This document shows, one piece after another, positions 20,885 through 30,409 of a stretch of DNA of 64,000 bases (its first letter is position 1; the number at the start of each line of letters is the position of its first letter). The notes under the pieces were generated by a model. It saw only the letters and a program-made list of their open reading frames with translations, did no database searches and had not been told where the DNA came from. A program made the translations under genes and the position numbers. Source of the stretch: Streptomyces pluripotens (GTDB lineage: Bacteria; Actinomycetota; Actinomycetes; Streptomycetales; Streptomycetaceae); NCBI RefSeq assembly GCF_000802245.2, contig NZ_CP021080.1:3038001-3102000 (forward strand), read 5' to 3'.

Positions 20885-21418
20885 TCACAGATGCAGAAGC
20901 ATCCGACTGTTACCCAAGGTGTTCGGTTTCACTCGTTCGAGACCGAGGAACTCCGCGACGCCCTCGTCATAGGAACGCATCAGCTCCGCGTACACATCGG
21001 TGTCGACCGGCGTCTCACCGATCTCCACGAAGCCGTGCTTCCCGAAGAAGTCGACTTCGAAGGTCAGACAGAAAACCCGGCGCACACCGAGCCAGCGCGC
21101 GGTCTGTAGCAACTTCTTCAGCAACTGATGGCCAACGCCTGCGCCCTTGAGACCGGGCTTCACCGCCAGAGTGCGGACTTCCGCGAGGTCCTCCCACATG
21201 ACGTGCAGTGCGCCGCAGCCGACCACCTCGGCGTTGTCGTCGCGTTCCGCGATCCAGAACTCCTGGATGTCCTCGTAAAGCGTGACCGTGGCTTTGTCGA
21301 GCAGGATGCGGTCACGGGCGTAGGTGTCGAGGAGACGACGCACGGCAGGGACATCGCTGGTCCGGGCCCGCCGGACGGTGATGGCTTTTGCGGAGACTTC
21401 GGGACGCTCTGCTGACAT
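20885..21418 (-). CDS. argA: Amino-acid N-acetyltransferase (GNAT family)
   Basis: A 177-residue GNAT acetyltransferase, similar in length and sequence to the short actinobacterial N-acetylglutamate synthase (Rv2747 type), which starts arginine biosynthesis. The acetyl-CoA motif is VKPGLKGAGVGHQLL. Other core strands are DVPAVRRLLDTYARDRILL, EFWIAERDDNAEVVGCGALHV and RVFCLTFEVDFFGKHGFVEIG. The tail (LGNSRMLLHL) matches that subgroup. ATG 21418 lies 9 bp after the BlaI-like gene, so the two are cotranscribed. The specificity is inferred from family membership only. Confidence 0.8.
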   Translation of the reverse strand: MSAERPEVSAKAITVRRARTSDVPAVRRLLDTYARDRILLDKATVTLYEDIQEFWIAERDDNAEVVGCGALHVMWEDLAEVRTLAVKPGLKGAGVGHQLLKKLLQTARWLGVRRVFCLTFEVDFFGKHGFVEIGETPVDTDVYAELMRSYDEGVAEFLGLERVKPNTLGNSRMLLHL

Positions 21419-21427
21419 GAGCGGACG

Positions 21428-21859
21428 CTATCGTCCGTTGCCGCCCTCGGTGGAACCGGGGTTCTCCTCTTGCCGGGCTTCGGCTTCCCGGGTTTCTTCC
21501 GGCCCTTGGACGATGCGTACGGCATCCCGGAGGGCCTGACGCTGTTCCTCGCTCATCATCCCGAAGAAGGCGACTAGAGCGGCGGCCGGGTTGTCGCTCT
21601 GCGACCAGGCGTCGTTCATCAGCGCGGCGGCGTACGCGGCACGCGTGGAGACGGCCTCATATCGATAGGCACGCCCTTCCGCCTCGCGGCGCACCCAGCC
21701 CTTCTGATGGAGATTGTCCAGGACGGTCATCACGGTGGTGTACGCGATGGAGCGTTCCTGCTGCAGGTCTTCCAGGACTTCCCGAACGGTCACCGGGCGG
21801 TTCCACTTCCACACCCGCGTCATGACCGCGTCTTCGAGTTCTCCCAAGGGGCGAGGCAC
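21428..21859 (-). CDS. BlaI/MecI/CopY-family transcriptional regulator
   Basis: A 143-residue winged-helix repressor. The DNA-binding part is LGELEDAVMTRVWKWNRPVTVREV, then ERSIAYTTVMTVLDNLHQKGWVRRE with the wing AYRYEAV. The C-terminal half forms the helical dimer domain. Such proteins usually repress beta-lactamase or metal genes and are cleaved by a BlaR-type protease. No BlaR partner is in the window and the neighbour is an acetyltransferase, so it belongs to the stand-alone actinobacterial subgroup. GTG 21859 is the only start before the conserved PRPLGELE. Confidence 0.9.
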   Translation of the reverse strand: MPRPLGELEDAVMTRVWKWNRPVTVREVLEDLQQERSIAYTTVMTVLDNLHQKGWVRREAEGRAYRYEAVSTRAAYAAALMNDAWSQSDNPAAALVAFFGMMSEEQRQALRDAVRIVQGPEETREAEARQEENPGSTEGGNGR

Positions 21860-22098
21860 AGCTCAGAACAATAGTGGGCGATACCGGTAATGGCGCACCG
21901 GACGTGCGCCAAGACGATGAACATGAACAAAAAGGGCGCACGATCCGGACGTCACCGGCGCACACGGAGGCCGCCCGTCCACAGCGGGCGGAGCACCCGG
22001 CGCTGGACGAGGTGGCGGTGACCGGGTCGACGCCCCAGGATCCGGCGCCTTCGGACCTCGCGGTCAGGTCCGGCGCCGTCCGGCTCGACCCCTTCGCG

Positions 22099-22281
22099 TC
22101 AGACCTGGTGGGCGTCGGCGGAGGCCTGACGTGTGCCCTCCGCACGCGCGAGGACGGAGTCGACGGCCGCGTCCTCCTTGGCCTTGGCGGCGCCGCCCTG
22201 GGTCTTCACGATCACCCTGACCACGGCGATGAAGAACCCGGCCATCACGACCGGGGGTACGAGCGCGGAGACATAGTCCAT
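22099..22281 (-). CDS. Small single-pass membrane protein
   Basis: A 60-residue protein with one N-terminal membrane helix (YVSALVPPVVMAGFFIAVVRVIV) and a polar, Ala/Lys-rich C-terminal tail (TQGGAAKAKEDAAVDSVLARA). ATG 22281 is preceded by ctggaggc, a strong Shine-Dalgarno, which supports it as a real short gene. No function known; it is followed by the upstream region of the BlaI-like gene. Confidence 0.75.
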   Translation of the reverse strand: MDYVSALVPPVVMAGFFIAVVRVIVKTQGGAAKAKEDAAVDSVLARAEGTRQASADAHQV

Positions 22282-22378
22282 GCCTCCAGGGTAGCCACGG
22301 GGGCACGGGCGAAAAGGGCGGGGTGCGCCAACCACCCGGACGGACCCGAGCGGGCCCGGGCGCCCCGAGGCCGGATGC

Positions 22379-23107
22379 TCACCCCGCGGCGAGTTGTCGC
22401 GTCTGCGCCGGGGGCACGGGCTTGCGGCGCGGGAAGACCTCACCCGGCGTGGGGACGGGCCGTTTCGGCGCCACCGGTTCCGTAGCGGGGCGCTCCGCAG
22501 GGGCAGGCCCGGGCTTCGGCGCGGGCTTCTGTGCGGGTTTCGGCGCAGGCTTCTGTGCGGGCTTCTGTGCGGGCTTCTGTGCGGGCTTCTGTGCGGGCTT
22601 CTGTGCCTCTTCGGCCTGCCGCACCACGGGGTCGCCCACACCGCCCGGAAGGGCCAGCAGGCGGGTCCGGGAGGGTGGTACGGCGGGTGCGGGGACCCTG
22701 CGCGCACCCTGCGTGAACCGGGCCCGCACGTCCTGCGCGGCCAACGCCTGGCAGCGGTCCAGCAGGGCCGCCGCCGCGGGGTTCCCGCGCAGCGCCCGGA
22801 GCGCGGCGAGGTCGTCCACCCCGGGCCGGTACCCGGCGCCCAGCGCCTCCTCCAGGAGGGCGAGATAACCACCGACGGTCCCTGGAAGGGCGGCGCGGTA
22901 GCGGCCGAGGTCGGCCACCAGGAAGGCGCGCAGTCTGACCCCTTCACTCATCGCCTCGTCGAGTGACTCGGCGAGGCGGAAACAGTCCTGGACGTCCTCG
23001 GTGGAGGCTTGGCCGGGGTGAAGGGCGAGGGCGAGGGCGCGGCGGAGCACACACAGCTCCTCCGCGCCGAACGCCATGCCGCCGCGGGATCCGTATGGCG
23101 TGGGCAT
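22379..23107 (-). CDS. Hypothetical protein with Ala-Gln-Lys-Pro repeat tail
   Basis: A 242-residue cytosolic protein. The first 150 residues are helical (ELCVLRRALALALHPGQA, LAESLDEAMSEGVRLRAFLVADLGRYRAALPG, YLALLEEALGAGYRPGVDDLAALRALRGN). Then comes a low-complexity tail with repeated AQKP units and Pro/Lys-rich sequence. ATG 23107 (MPTPYGSRGG) is the first plausible start; an ATG 33 bp downstream (MAFGAEEL) is an alternative. It precedes the small membrane protein on the same strand. I do not recognise the family. Confidence 0.75.
   Translation of the reverse strand: MPTPYGSRGGMAFGAEELCVLRRALALALHPGQASTEDVQDCFRLAESLDEAMSEGVRLRAFLVADLGRYRAALPGTVGGYLALLEEALGAGYRPGVDDLAALRALRGNPAAAALLDRCQALAAQDVRARFTQGARRVPAPAVPPSRTRLLALPGGVGDPVVRQAEEAQKPAQKPAQKPAQKPAQKPAPKPAQKPAPKPGPAPAERPATEPVAPKRPVPTPGEVFPRRKPVPPAQTRQLAAG
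22549..22606. repeat. 12-bp tandem repeat encoding AQKP units
   Basis: Nearly five consecutive copies of gcttctgtgcgg sit inside the hypothetical gene. The unit is four codons long, so copy-number changes keep the reading frame and lengthen or shorten the Pro/Lys tail. Confidence 0.9.
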
Positions 23108-23250
23108 GCACGCGACGGTATCGCTAATCGGACAAAAGTGATGGATCGAGATGATGTGTCGCGGTATGTCGTTTTCGGTTTCCCCCGACCGGGGCCATCG
23201 GACCTGACCGGGTATCCAGAACCACCGGCGCTCCGCGGGCGCCGGCCGCC

Positions 23251-24048
23251 TCACAGGCGCGACACGTTCCGCTCGTACACCAGGCGCAGCCCGATCAGCG
23301 TGAGCCACGGCTGGTGCTCATCGATCACCGAGGACTCTCCCAGCACCATCGGCGCGAGCCCGCCCGTGGCGATCACGGTCACATCGTCCGGGTCGTCCGC
23401 CAGCTCGCGCGCCATCCGACTGACGACCCCGTCGACCTGCCCGGCGAATCCGTACACGATGCCCGACTGCATGGCCTCGACCGTGTTCTTGCCGATCACG
23501 CTGCGCGGCCGGGCCACCTCGATCTTCCGCAGCTGCGCGCCCTTGACGCCGAGCGCCTCCACGGAGATCTCGATGCCGGGTGCGATGACGCCGCCGACGT
23601 ACTCCCCGCGCGCGGAAACCGCGTCGAACGTGGTCGCCGTGCCGAAGTCCACGACGATCGCCGGGCCGCCGTAGAGGTCGACGGCGGCGACCGCATTGAT
23701 GATCCGGTCGGCGCCCACCTCCTTGGGGTTGTCGGTGAGGATCGGCACGCCCGTCTTCACGCCCGGCTCGACCAGGACGGCGGGCACGTCACCGTAGTAG
23801 CGCCGGGTGACCTCGCGCAGCTCGTGCAACACGGAGGGTACGGTGGCGCAGATCGCGATGCCGTCGATGCCGTCACCGAGTTCGTCGCCCAGCAGCGGGT
23901 GCATGCCCATCAGCCCCTGGAGCAGCACCGCCAGCTCGTCCGCCGTGCGGCGTGCGTCCGTGGAGATGCGCCAGTGCTCGACGATGTCCTCGCCGTCGAA
24001 CAGGCCGAGGACGGTGTGGGTGTTGCCGACGTCGATCGTGAGCAGCAT
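23251..24048 (-). CDS. coaX: Type III pantothenate kinase CoaX
   Basis: A 265-residue enzyme that phosphorylates pantothenate, the first step of CoA synthesis. The ASKHA fold shows the phosphate loop MLLTIDVGNTHTVLGLF, the second motif VVDFGTATTFDAVS with the catalytic Asp region, and GGVIAPGIEISVEAL plus VIATGGLAPMV. The start is ATG 24048, 5 bp after the nadC stop; a GTG 9 bp upstream is possible. It is the last gene of the panC-nadB-nadC-coaX operon. Type III kinases are not feedback-inhibited by CoA, unlike type I. Confidence 0.96.
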   Translation of the reverse strand: MLLTIDVGNTHTVLGLFDGEDIVEHWRISTDARRTADELAVLLQGLMGMHPLLGDELGDGIDGIAICATVPSVLHELREVTRRYYGDVPAVLVEPGVKTGVPILTDNPKEVGADRIINAVAAVDLYGGPAIVVDFGTATTFDAVSARGEYVGGVIAPGIEISVEALGVKGAQLRKIEVARPRSVIGKNTVEAMQSGIVYGFAGQVDGVVSRMARELADDPDDVTVIATGGLAPMVLGESSVIDEHQPWLTLIGLRLVYERNVSRL

Positions 24049-24053
24049 GACCG

Positions 24054-25049
24054 TTACTCCGCCTCGCGCAGGTCCAGGCCGATGTCCAGGATCGGCGAGG
24101 AGTGGGTGAGCGCGCCGACGGCCAGGAAGTCCACGCCGGTGTCGGCGTACGCACGCGCGTTGCCGAGTGTCAGCCGGCCGGATGCCTCCAGCAGCGCCCG
24201 GCCACCGGCGATACCGACGGCCTCCTCGCACTCGCCGGGCGTGAAGTTGTCCAGCAGGATCAGGTCGGCGCCCGCGTCGACGACCTCACGCAGCTGGTGC
24301 AACGTGTCGACCTCGACCTCGATCGGTACGTCCGGGAAGGTTTCCCGGACGGCCTTGAAGGCCTGTGCGACGCCACCGGCGGCGACCACGTGGTTGTCCT
24401 TCACCAGGGCCGCGTCGGACAGCGACATGCGGTGGTTGACGCCGCCGCCGCAGCGCACGGCGAACTTCTCCAGCGAGCGCAGGCCGGGTGTCGTCTTGCG
24501 GGTGTCCCGCACGCGGGCACGGGTGCCCTCCAGGGCGTCCGCCCAGGCGCGCGTCGCGGTCGCGATGCCCGACAGGCGGCACAGGATGTTCAGCGCACTG
24601 CGCTCGGCGGTGAGCAGGTCCCGGGTACGCGTGGTGACCGACAGCAGCTTCTGGCCGGCCTCGATCCGGTCGCCGTCCTCGACGTGCCGCTCCACCTCGA
24701 ACTCGTCGGTGCAGACCACCGAGAGCACGGCCTCAGCGACCCGGAGGCCGGCCACGACGCCCGCCTCGCGCGCGGTGAAGTCCGCGGTGGCCACCGCGTC
24801 CTCGGGGATGGTCGCGACGGTGGTGACGTCCACGCCGCCGTCCAGGTCCTCCTGGACGGCGACGTTGGCGATGTCCTCGACCTCCACGGGGTCGAGCCCG
24901 GAAGCGGCCAGCAGCTCGGCGAGCGTGGGGTCGAGCCCGCACTCCACGTACTTCTCGTACTCCTCTCCGCCGTCCGCGCCGCAGGCGCAGCCGTCGCCGC
25001 AGCCACCGGTCGGGGCGAGAGGAAGGTCGTCGGTGCTCACGTCTGTCAC
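24054..25049 (-). CDS. nadC: Nicotinate-nucleotide diphosphorylase (carboxylating) NadC
   Basis: A 331-residue quinolinate phosphoribosyltransferase, converting quinolinate and PRPP to nicotinate mononucleotide in de novo NAD synthesis. Conserved parts are [16 protein letters not shown], the TRKTTPGLR loop, [27 protein letters not shown] and LLDNFTP. The N-terminus has an unusual extension of about 30 residues with three clustered cysteines ([14 protein letters not shown]). Start GTG 25049 overlaps the nadB stop by 4 nt, showing translational coupling. nadA is not in the window. Confidence 0.96.
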   Translation of the reverse strand: MTDVSTDDLPLAPTGGCGDGCACGADGGEEYEKYVECGLDPTLAELLAASGLDPVEVEDIANVAVQEDLDGGVDVTTVATIPEDAVATADFTAREAGVVAGLRVAEAVLSVVCTDEFEVERHVEDGDRIEAGQKLLSVTTRTRDLLTAERSALNILCRLSGIATATRAWADALEGTRARVRDTRKTTPGLRSLEKFAVRCGGGVNHRMSLSDAALVKDNHVVAAGGVAQAFKAVRETFPDVPIEVEVDTLHQLREVVDAGADLILLDNFTPGECEEAVGIAGGRALLEASGRLTLGNARAYADTGVDFLAVGALTHSSPILDIGLDLREAE

Positions 25050-26806
25050 TGCTCCTGGGGGCGCTGGGGACGGGGGTGCCTCCCTGCCCGGACGGAGCCG
25101 GGAGCCTGCGGGAGGACAGGGGGGAAATCTGCGGTGTCGGTGGTGCCCACGGCCAACGACCGGTCCGACCTGAGTCGCACGACGATGTGGCGCCGCCAGT
25201 GGGTGTCGTCGCGCTCGGGGTGGTCCTCACGCCAGTGGCAGCCGCGGGTCTCCTCGCGCAGCCGGGCGGCGGCGACCAGCACACGGGCCACGCACATGAG
25301 GTTGGTGGCCTCCCAGGTGTCGACGCCGGGCTCGGCGGTCTTGCCGTTCTGGTCGAGCGCGTCGCGGGCCTCGCTGTGCAGGTGCCGGAGCTGCTCGGCG
25401 GCCTTGGCGAGGGACTCCTCCGAGCGCAGCACACCCGCGCCCTCGGTCATGATCCGCTGGATGGCGAACCGGGTCTCCGGGGCGAGCAGCGGGTGCTGCG
25501 GCTCGTTGGAGTACCGGACCGGTTCGGGCACGCGCGTACCGGGACGGCCGTCGTCCCCGCAGGTGGCGATGTCGGTGGCGATGCGCTCGGCGTAGACGAG
25601 GCCTTCGAGGAGGGAGTTGGAGGCAAGCCGGTTGGCGCCGTGCACGCCGGTGCAGGCGACCTCGCCGCACGCGTAGAGCCCGGGCACGGTCGTGCGGCCG
25701 TGAGCGTCGGTGCGGACGCCGCCGGAGGCGTAGTGGGCGGCCGGGGCGATCGGGATGGGCTCGGCGACCGGGTCGATGCCATTGGCCCGGCAGGCGGCCA
25801 GGATGGTCGGGAAACGGTGCTCCCACATGTCGGCACCGAAGTGCCGCGCATCGAGGAACATGTGCTCGGCGTCCTGCTCCTGCATCCGCCGCATGATGGC
25901 CTTGGCCACGATGTCCCGGGGCGCCAGCTCGGCCAGCTCGTGCTGACCGACCATGAAGCGCACCCCGTCGCCGTCCACCAGATGGGCGCCCTCGCCGCGC
26001 ACCGCCTCGGAGACGAGCGGCTGCTGCCCTTCGGCGTCCGTGCCGAGGAACAGCACGGTGGGGTGGAACTGCACGAACTCCAGGTCGCTGACCTCCGCGC
26101 CCGCGCGCAGGGCCAGCGCCACGCCGTCACCCGTGGACACGGAGGGGTTGGTGGTGGCGGAGAACACCTGACCCATGCCGCCGGTCGCGAGGATCACCGC
26201 GGGCGCGTGCACGGCGCCCACCCCGTCGTGCTGGCCCTCGCCCATCACGTGCAGCGTGACACCGGCCGTGCAGCCGTGGGCGTCGGTGAGCAGGTCGAGC
26301 ACGAGCGCGTTCTCGACGGTGCGCAGCCCACGCGCGCGTACGGCCTCCACGAGCGCCCGGGAGATCTCCGCGCCGGTCGCGTCGCCTCCGGCGTGCGCGA
26401 TCCGGCGGCGGTGGTGGCCGCCCTCGCGGGTGAGTGCCAGTCGTCCCTCGGATGACTCGTCGAAGTGGGCACCGGTGTCGATGAGCCGCCGCACGGCGTC
26501 GGGGCCCTCGGTGACGAGGATCCGTACCGCCTCCTCGTTGCACAGGCCCGCGCCTGCCACGAGGGTGTCCTGCAGGTGTTGTTCCGGGGTGTCGCCCTCG
26601 CCGAGAGCGGCGGCGATGCCGCCCTGTGCCCAGCGCGTGGAACCGTCGTCCAGGCGGGCCTTGGTGACGACGACCGTCGTCAGGCCCGCGGCCTCACAGC
26701 GCAGGGCCGCGGTGAGGCCGGCCACTCCGGAGCCGACGACGACCACGTCCGCGTCGATGGACCACCCGGGGGCGGGCGCGTGCAGTCGTATGCCTGTGCT
26801 GGTCAC
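25046..26806 (-). CDS. nadB: L-aspartate oxidase NadB
   Basis: A 586-residue flavoenzyme that oxidises L-aspartate to iminoaspartate, the substrate of NadA. The FAD-binding motif is [19 protein letters not shown]. The active-site region reads [20 protein letters not shown], and the family motifs [13 protein letters not shown] and [20 protein letters not shown] are present. The C-terminal helical domain is intact. GTG 26806 overlaps the panC stop by 4 nt. Its length is slightly above that of E. coli NadB (540), mainly at the C-terminus. Confidence 0.97.
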   Translation of the reverse strand: MTSTGIRLHAPAPGWSIDADVVVVGSGVAGLTAALRCEAAGLTTVVVTKARLDDGSTRWAQGGIAAALGEGDTPEQHLQDTLVAGAGLCNEEAVRILVTEGPDAVRRLIDTGAHFDESSEGRLALTREGGHHRRRIAHAGGDATGAEISRALVEAVRARGLRTVENALVLDLLTDAHGCTAGVTLHVMGEGQHDGVGAVHAPAVILATGGMGQVFSATTNPSVSTGDGVALALRAGAEVSDLEFVQFHPTVLFLGTDAEGQQPLVSEAVRGEGAHLVDGDGVRFMVGQHELAELAPRDIVAKAIMRRMQEQDAEHMFLDARHFGADMWEHRFPTILAACRANGIDPVAEPIPIAPAAHYASGGVRTDAHGRTTVPGLYACGEVACTGVHGANRLASNSLLEGLVYAERIATDIATCGDDGRPGTRVPEPVRYSNEPQHPLLAPETRFAIQRIMTEGAGVLRSEESLAKAAEQLRHLHSEARDALDQNGKTAEPGVDTWEATNLMCVARVLVAAARLREETRGCHWREDHPERDDTHWRRHIVVRLRSDRSLAVGTTDTADFPPVLPQAPGSVRAGRHPRPQRPQEQ

Positions 26807-27804
26807 GAGGCGGCTCCGAGGGATCCGAAGGTGAGGGGGAGGTTGTCGATCAGCCGGGTCGTGCCGACCCGGGCGGCGACGGCGAGCACTGCCTCGCCGG
26901 TGAAGTCGGCACCGATCTCGGTGAAGTCGGCGGGGTCGACCAGGGCGAGGTAGTCCAGTTGGAGCGGCGGGTCGAGGTGCGCGGCCTCGTCCAGGACTTG
27001 GCCGGCGGCGGCACGGACGGTCGCCGGACCGCCGGGCGCGACCGTGGCCACCGCGTGCGCGTCGGCAGCTGCGCGGGACTCCCCTATGGCGCTGAGCGCC
27101 TCGGCACGCGCCTGCGTGGAGGGCACTTCCCGGGCCCGCGCGCGCAGCGCCTCCTGCGCGGCGTGCCGATCGCGGCCGGCGAAGAGCGCGCGGGACAGGG
27201 CAAGCGCGGTACGCCGCTCGTCGGGCGAGAGGTAGCGGTTGCGGCTGGACAGGGCGAGCCCGTCCTCCTCGCGCACGGTCGGCACGGCGACGATCTCCAC
27301 ACTGAAGTTCACATCCCGCACCATGCGTCGGATCAGTGCCAGTTGCTGGGCGTCCTTCTGCCCGAACAGGGCCACGTCCGGGCGGGTGAGGTGCAGCAGC
27401 TTGGCGACGACCGTGAGCATCCCGTCGAAGTGCCCGGGCCGGGACGCGCCCTCCAGCCGCTCGCCCATGGGGCCGGCCGAGATGCGCACCTGGGGTTCAC
27501 CACCCGGATAGACCTCCGCCGCGGAGGGGGCGAACACCGCGTCCGCGCCGGCCTGCTCGGCGAGCTTCAGATCGGCTTCCAGGGTGCGCGGATAGCGGTC
27601 CAGGTCCTCGCCGGCGCCGAACTGCAGCGGGTTGACGAAGACGGTGACGACGACCTCGCCGTCCGGGCCGGCGATCTGCCGCGCGGAGCGGATCAGGGTC
27701 GCGTGGCCCTCGTGCAGGGCGCCCATGGTCATCACGACGGCCCGGCGGCCGTGGCGCACGCGCGCGTGCAGCTCCCCCGCGGTGCTCAGCAGGACGGTGG
27801 TCAT
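26803..27804 (-). CDS. panC: Pantothenate synthetase PanC
   Basis: A 333-residue ATP-dependent ligase joining pantoate and beta-alanine. The nucleotide-binding HxGH motif is in [12 protein letters not shown]. Pantoate-site sequences are [19 protein letters not shown] and [19 protein letters not shown], and the KMSKS-like loop is [16 protein letters not shown]. It is about 40 residues longer than E. coli PanC, with the extra in the C-terminal domain. Its start overlaps the stop of the DUF2520 gene by 4 nt. panB and panD are not in the window. Confidence 0.97.
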   Translation of the reverse strand: MTTVLLSTAGELHARVRHGRRAVVMTMGALHEGHATLIRSARQIAGPDGEVVVTVFVNPLQFGAGEDLDRYPRTLEADLKLAEQAGADAVFAPSAAEVYPGGEPQVRISAGPMGERLEGASRPGHFDGMLTVVAKLLHLTRPDVALFGQKDAQQLALIRRMVRDVNFSVEIVAVPTVREEDGLALSSRNRYLSPDERRTALALSRALFAGRDRHAAQEALRARAREVPSTQARAEALSAIGESRAAADAHAVATVAPGGPATVRAAAGQVLDEAAHLDPPLQLDYLALVDPADFTEIGADFTGEAVLAVAARVGTTRLIDNLPLTFGSLGAAS

Positions 27805-28802
27805 CGGTCGTTCCCCTCGGTGCCGTCGGTGCCCTCGCTGTCCTCGCTGTCCTCGTTCTCCTCGGTGCTGTCAGTGCTGTCAGCGGCGTTCGCACGGTGT
27901 GTTCCGTCGGCGAGCACGCCGAGCAGGTCCTCCGCGAGTTCCGGCCTCAGCAGCCCGTGCGCGAGGGCCCGGTCGGCGGTCGCCCGGGCCATCGCCAGAT
28001 ACCCAGCCACGGTCTGCGGTGCGTGCTTGCGCAATTCGGTGACGTGCGCGGAGACCGTGCCGGCGTCCCCGCGCGCGACGGGCCCGGTGAGGGCCGCGTC
28101 GCCGGAGCGCAGCGCGTTGTCCAGGGCGGCGCCGAGCAGCGGGCCGAGCATCCGGTCGGGTGCCTCGACGCCGGCTGCGCGCAGCAACTCCATGGACTGG
28201 GCGACCAGGGTCACCAGGTGGTTGGCGCCGAGGGCGAGAGCCGCGTGGTATAGCGGGCGGTCCTCTTCCCTGATCCACTCGGGCTCACCGCCCATCTCGA
28301 TGACCAGGGCCTCGGCGGCCAGTCGCAGCTCTTCCGGCGCGGTGACGCCGAAGGAGCAGCCCGCGAGCCGCTGCACGTCAATCGGAGTGCCGGTGAAGGT
28401 CATCGCCGGATGCAGCGCCAGCGGCAACGCGCCGGCGCGCCGGGCCGGGTCGAGGACTCGTGCACCGTACCTACCCGAGGTGTGCGCGAGCAGTTGTCCC
28501 GGCCGTACGGCACCGGTGTCCGCGAGCCCGGAGACCAGGCCGGGCAAGGCGTCGTCGGGGACGGTGAGGAGCACCAGGTCCGCGCGCCGGAGAACCTCGG
28601 CGGGCGGTACCAACGGCACGTCCGGGAGCATGGTCCCGGCGCGCCTCCGGGAGGCGTCGGAGACGCCGGACACGGCCACCGGACGGTGCCCGGCGAGCTG
28701 CAGGGACGCCGCGAGCGCGGGGCCCACGCGTCCGGCGCCGACGACACCGACGGTGAGCCGCGCGGGGCGGCCCTTGAGGTCTGGCTGATGGACTGTACTC
28801 AC
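27801..28802 (-). CDS. Rossmann-like and DUF2520 domain protein, possible ketopantoate reductase
   Basis: A 333-residue NAD(P)-binding protein. The N-terminal Rossmann fold has [16 protein letters not shown] (GxGxxG) and [14 protein letters not shown]; the middle has [11 protein letters not shown] and LHPAMTFTG. The DUF2520 helical domain follows with [17 protein letters not shown], resembling the active-site region of 6-phosphogluconate-type dehydrogenases. The last 40 residues are an acidic Ser/Thr/Glu tail. It overlaps panC by 4 nt at the head of the operon. The family includes PanG, a ketopantoate reductase described in Francisella, so making pantoate for PanC is a plausible role. GTG 28802 is the best start. 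The function is inferred. Confidence 0.88.
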   Translation of the reverse strand: MSTVHQPDLKGRPARLTVGVVGAGRVGPALAASLQLAGHRPVAVSGVSDASRRRAGTMLPDVPLVPPAEVLRRADLVLLTVPDDALPGLVSGLADTGAVRPGQLLAHTSGRYGARVLDPARRAGALPLALHPAMTFTGTPIDVQRLAGCSFGVTAPEELRLAAEALVIEMGGEPEWIREEDRPLYHAALALGANHLVTLVAQSMELLRAAGVEAPDRMLGPLLGAALDNALRSGDAALTGPVARGDAGTVSAHVTELRKHAPQTVAGYLAMARATADRALAHGLLRPELAEDLLGVLADGTHRANAADSTDSTEENEDSEDSEGTDGTEGNDR

Positions 28803-28997
28803 GCGACGGCGGCCTTCCCGTTCCAGTCCGCTCTGGGTACCGGACGATGTACCGGACGATTTCTCGTCATGTTAACGCTATCGGGTCGGACGGCGGCCGG
28901 TCGTCCACAGGCTGTGGGTTACCCCACGTCACCGCTCCGGGACCGCGGCACGGAAATCCGGGTGCCCGAGCGGGTGCGGAAGGGCATGCTCAACGGC

Positions 28998-30176
28998 ATG
29001 AGCGACACGGCTGAACAGGACGAACGGCGGTCTGAGCAGAACGGGCAGCGACCGGTGCGTGAGCGGCGCGCGACCGCAGGGCGGAAAGCACGGCGCACCC
29101 TGTGGCGTCCGGGCGTCCGGGACACGCTCCGCGAAAGGCTGACCTGGCTGGTGGAAACGGCACCCCAGGTCCACGACCTGGACGAGCCGGCGGACGTGTA
29201 CGGCGACCGGATCGTCGCCGCCCTGGAGGAGCGGGTCGCCGCGCTGCTGGGCACACAGGCTGCGGTGTTCTTCCCGACCGGCACGATGGCCCAGCAGGTC
29301 GCCCTGCGCTGCTGGGCGGCCCGCACCGGCAACCCCACGGTCGCCCTGCACCCGCTCTCCCACCCCGAAGTACACGAACGGGACGCGTTCAGCCAGGTCA
29401 GCGGCCTGCGCCCGGTCCATGTGACCCGGGAGCCCCGGCTGCCCACGGCCGCGGAGATACGCGACTTCGAGGAACCCTTCGGCACGCTGATGCTGGAACT
29501 GCCCCTGAGGGACGCCGGTTTTCTGCTGCCCACCTGGGAGGAGCTGACCGAGGTCGTCGAAGCGGCGCGGGACCGCGACGCGGTGGTGCACTTCGACGGC
29601 GCGCGCCTGTGGGAGTCCACCCTCCACTTCGGCCGCCCCCTGAAGGAGATCGCCAGCCTCGCCGACACGGTCTACGTGTCGTTCTACAAGTCGCTCGGGG
29701 GCTTCGGCGGAGCCGCGCTCGCCGGCCCGGAGAGCCTCGTCGCGGAGGCGAAGACCTGGCGGCACCGGTACGGCGGGACGGTCTTCCAACAGTTCCCGAC
29801 CGTTCTGTCGGCGCTCGCCGGACTCGCGCGCGAGCTGCCCCGGCTACCCGACTATGTGCGGCACGCGCGTGTGGTGGCCGCCGCGCTGCGGGAAGGCTTC
29901 GCGGCGTCCGCCCTGCCCTGGGTGCGGGTCCACCCGGACGAGCCGCACACCCACCAGTTCCGGTTGTGGTTGCCGTACCGCCCCGAAGTGCTGGAGGAGG
30001 CCGCGGTACGCCAGGCCGAGGAGACGTCGGTACTGCTGTTCGGGGCCCCCTGGGAGCAGGGCGGGCCGGGCCTGGCGGTCACGGAGGTCACCGTCGCGGC
30101 GGACGGCTTGGAGTGGACGGCGCAGGACGTACGGGCGGCTGTGGCCGACTTCGCGGCCCGCCTGCCCGCGGTGTGA
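28998..30176 (+). CDS. Threonine aldolase-like PLP lyase
   Basis: A 392-residue fold-type I PLP enzyme of the beta-eliminating lyase/threonine aldolase family, probably cleaving a beta-hydroxy amino acid such as threonine to glycine and an aldehyde. The cofactor region reads AAVFFPTGTMAQQVALR, the Asp/Arg site AVVHFDGARLWES, and the Schiff-base Lys is in VSFYKSLGGFGGAALAG. A basic N-terminal stretch (about 18-40) extends beyond the usual family start. ATG 28998 gives MSDTAEQ; an ATG at 28986 lies too close to the gga-aggg Shine-Dalgarno. It is monocistronic, with a strong hairpin after it. Confidence 0.85.
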   Translation: MSDTAEQDERRSEQNGQRPVRERRATAGRKARRTLWRPGVRDTLRERLTWLVETAPQVHDLDEPADVYGDRIVAALEERVAALLGTQAAVFFPTGTMAQQVALRCWAARTGNPTVALHPLSHPEVHERDAFSQVSGLRPVHVTREPRLPTAAEIRDFEEPFGTLMLELPLRDAGFLLPTWEELTEVVEAARDRDAVVHFDGARLWESTLHFGRPLKEIASLADTVYVSFYKSLGGFGGAALAGPESLVAEAKTWRHRYGGTVFQQFPTVLSALAGLARELPRLPDYVRHARVVAAALREGFAASALPWVRVHPDEPHTHQFRLWLPYRPEVLEEAAVRQAEETSVLLFGAPWEQGGPGLAVTEVTVAADGLEWTAQDVRAAVADFAARLPAV

Positions 30177-30203
30177 TCACAGCGAGCGCGGACGCGGCCG
30201 GTC

Positions 30204-30243
30204 GGCGCCCGGCACACCGGACGACGCCGGTGTGCCGGGCGCC
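30204..30243. terminator. Perfect 17-bp stem terminator between convergent genes
   Basis: ggcgcccggcacaccgg (30204-30220) pairs perfectly with 30227-30243 around loop acgacg. It lies 28 bp past the aldolase-like gene and upstream of the 3' end of the convergent response regulator, so it probably serves both. A second hairpin (gggtccag/ctggaccc, 30255-30276) follows. Confidence 0.85.
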
Positions 30244-30409
30244 ACGCTCACCGAGGGTCCAGCACCAGCTGGACCCCTCCGGCGCGACTCGGCTGGGCAA
30301 CGACTCGTAGGAGGCGTGCTGCGCTGAGGCCCCGGGCAGCCGCGGGTGCCCGGGGGGTGCCTCGTCAGCCGTGGGTGGGCCGCGATCAACCCGTGGTCGC
30401 CGGCCTCGG

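Noticed and set aside
22549-22606. Short regular repeats as a possible CRISPR array
   Set aside because: The 12-bp units are adjacent without spacers and in frame inside a gene.
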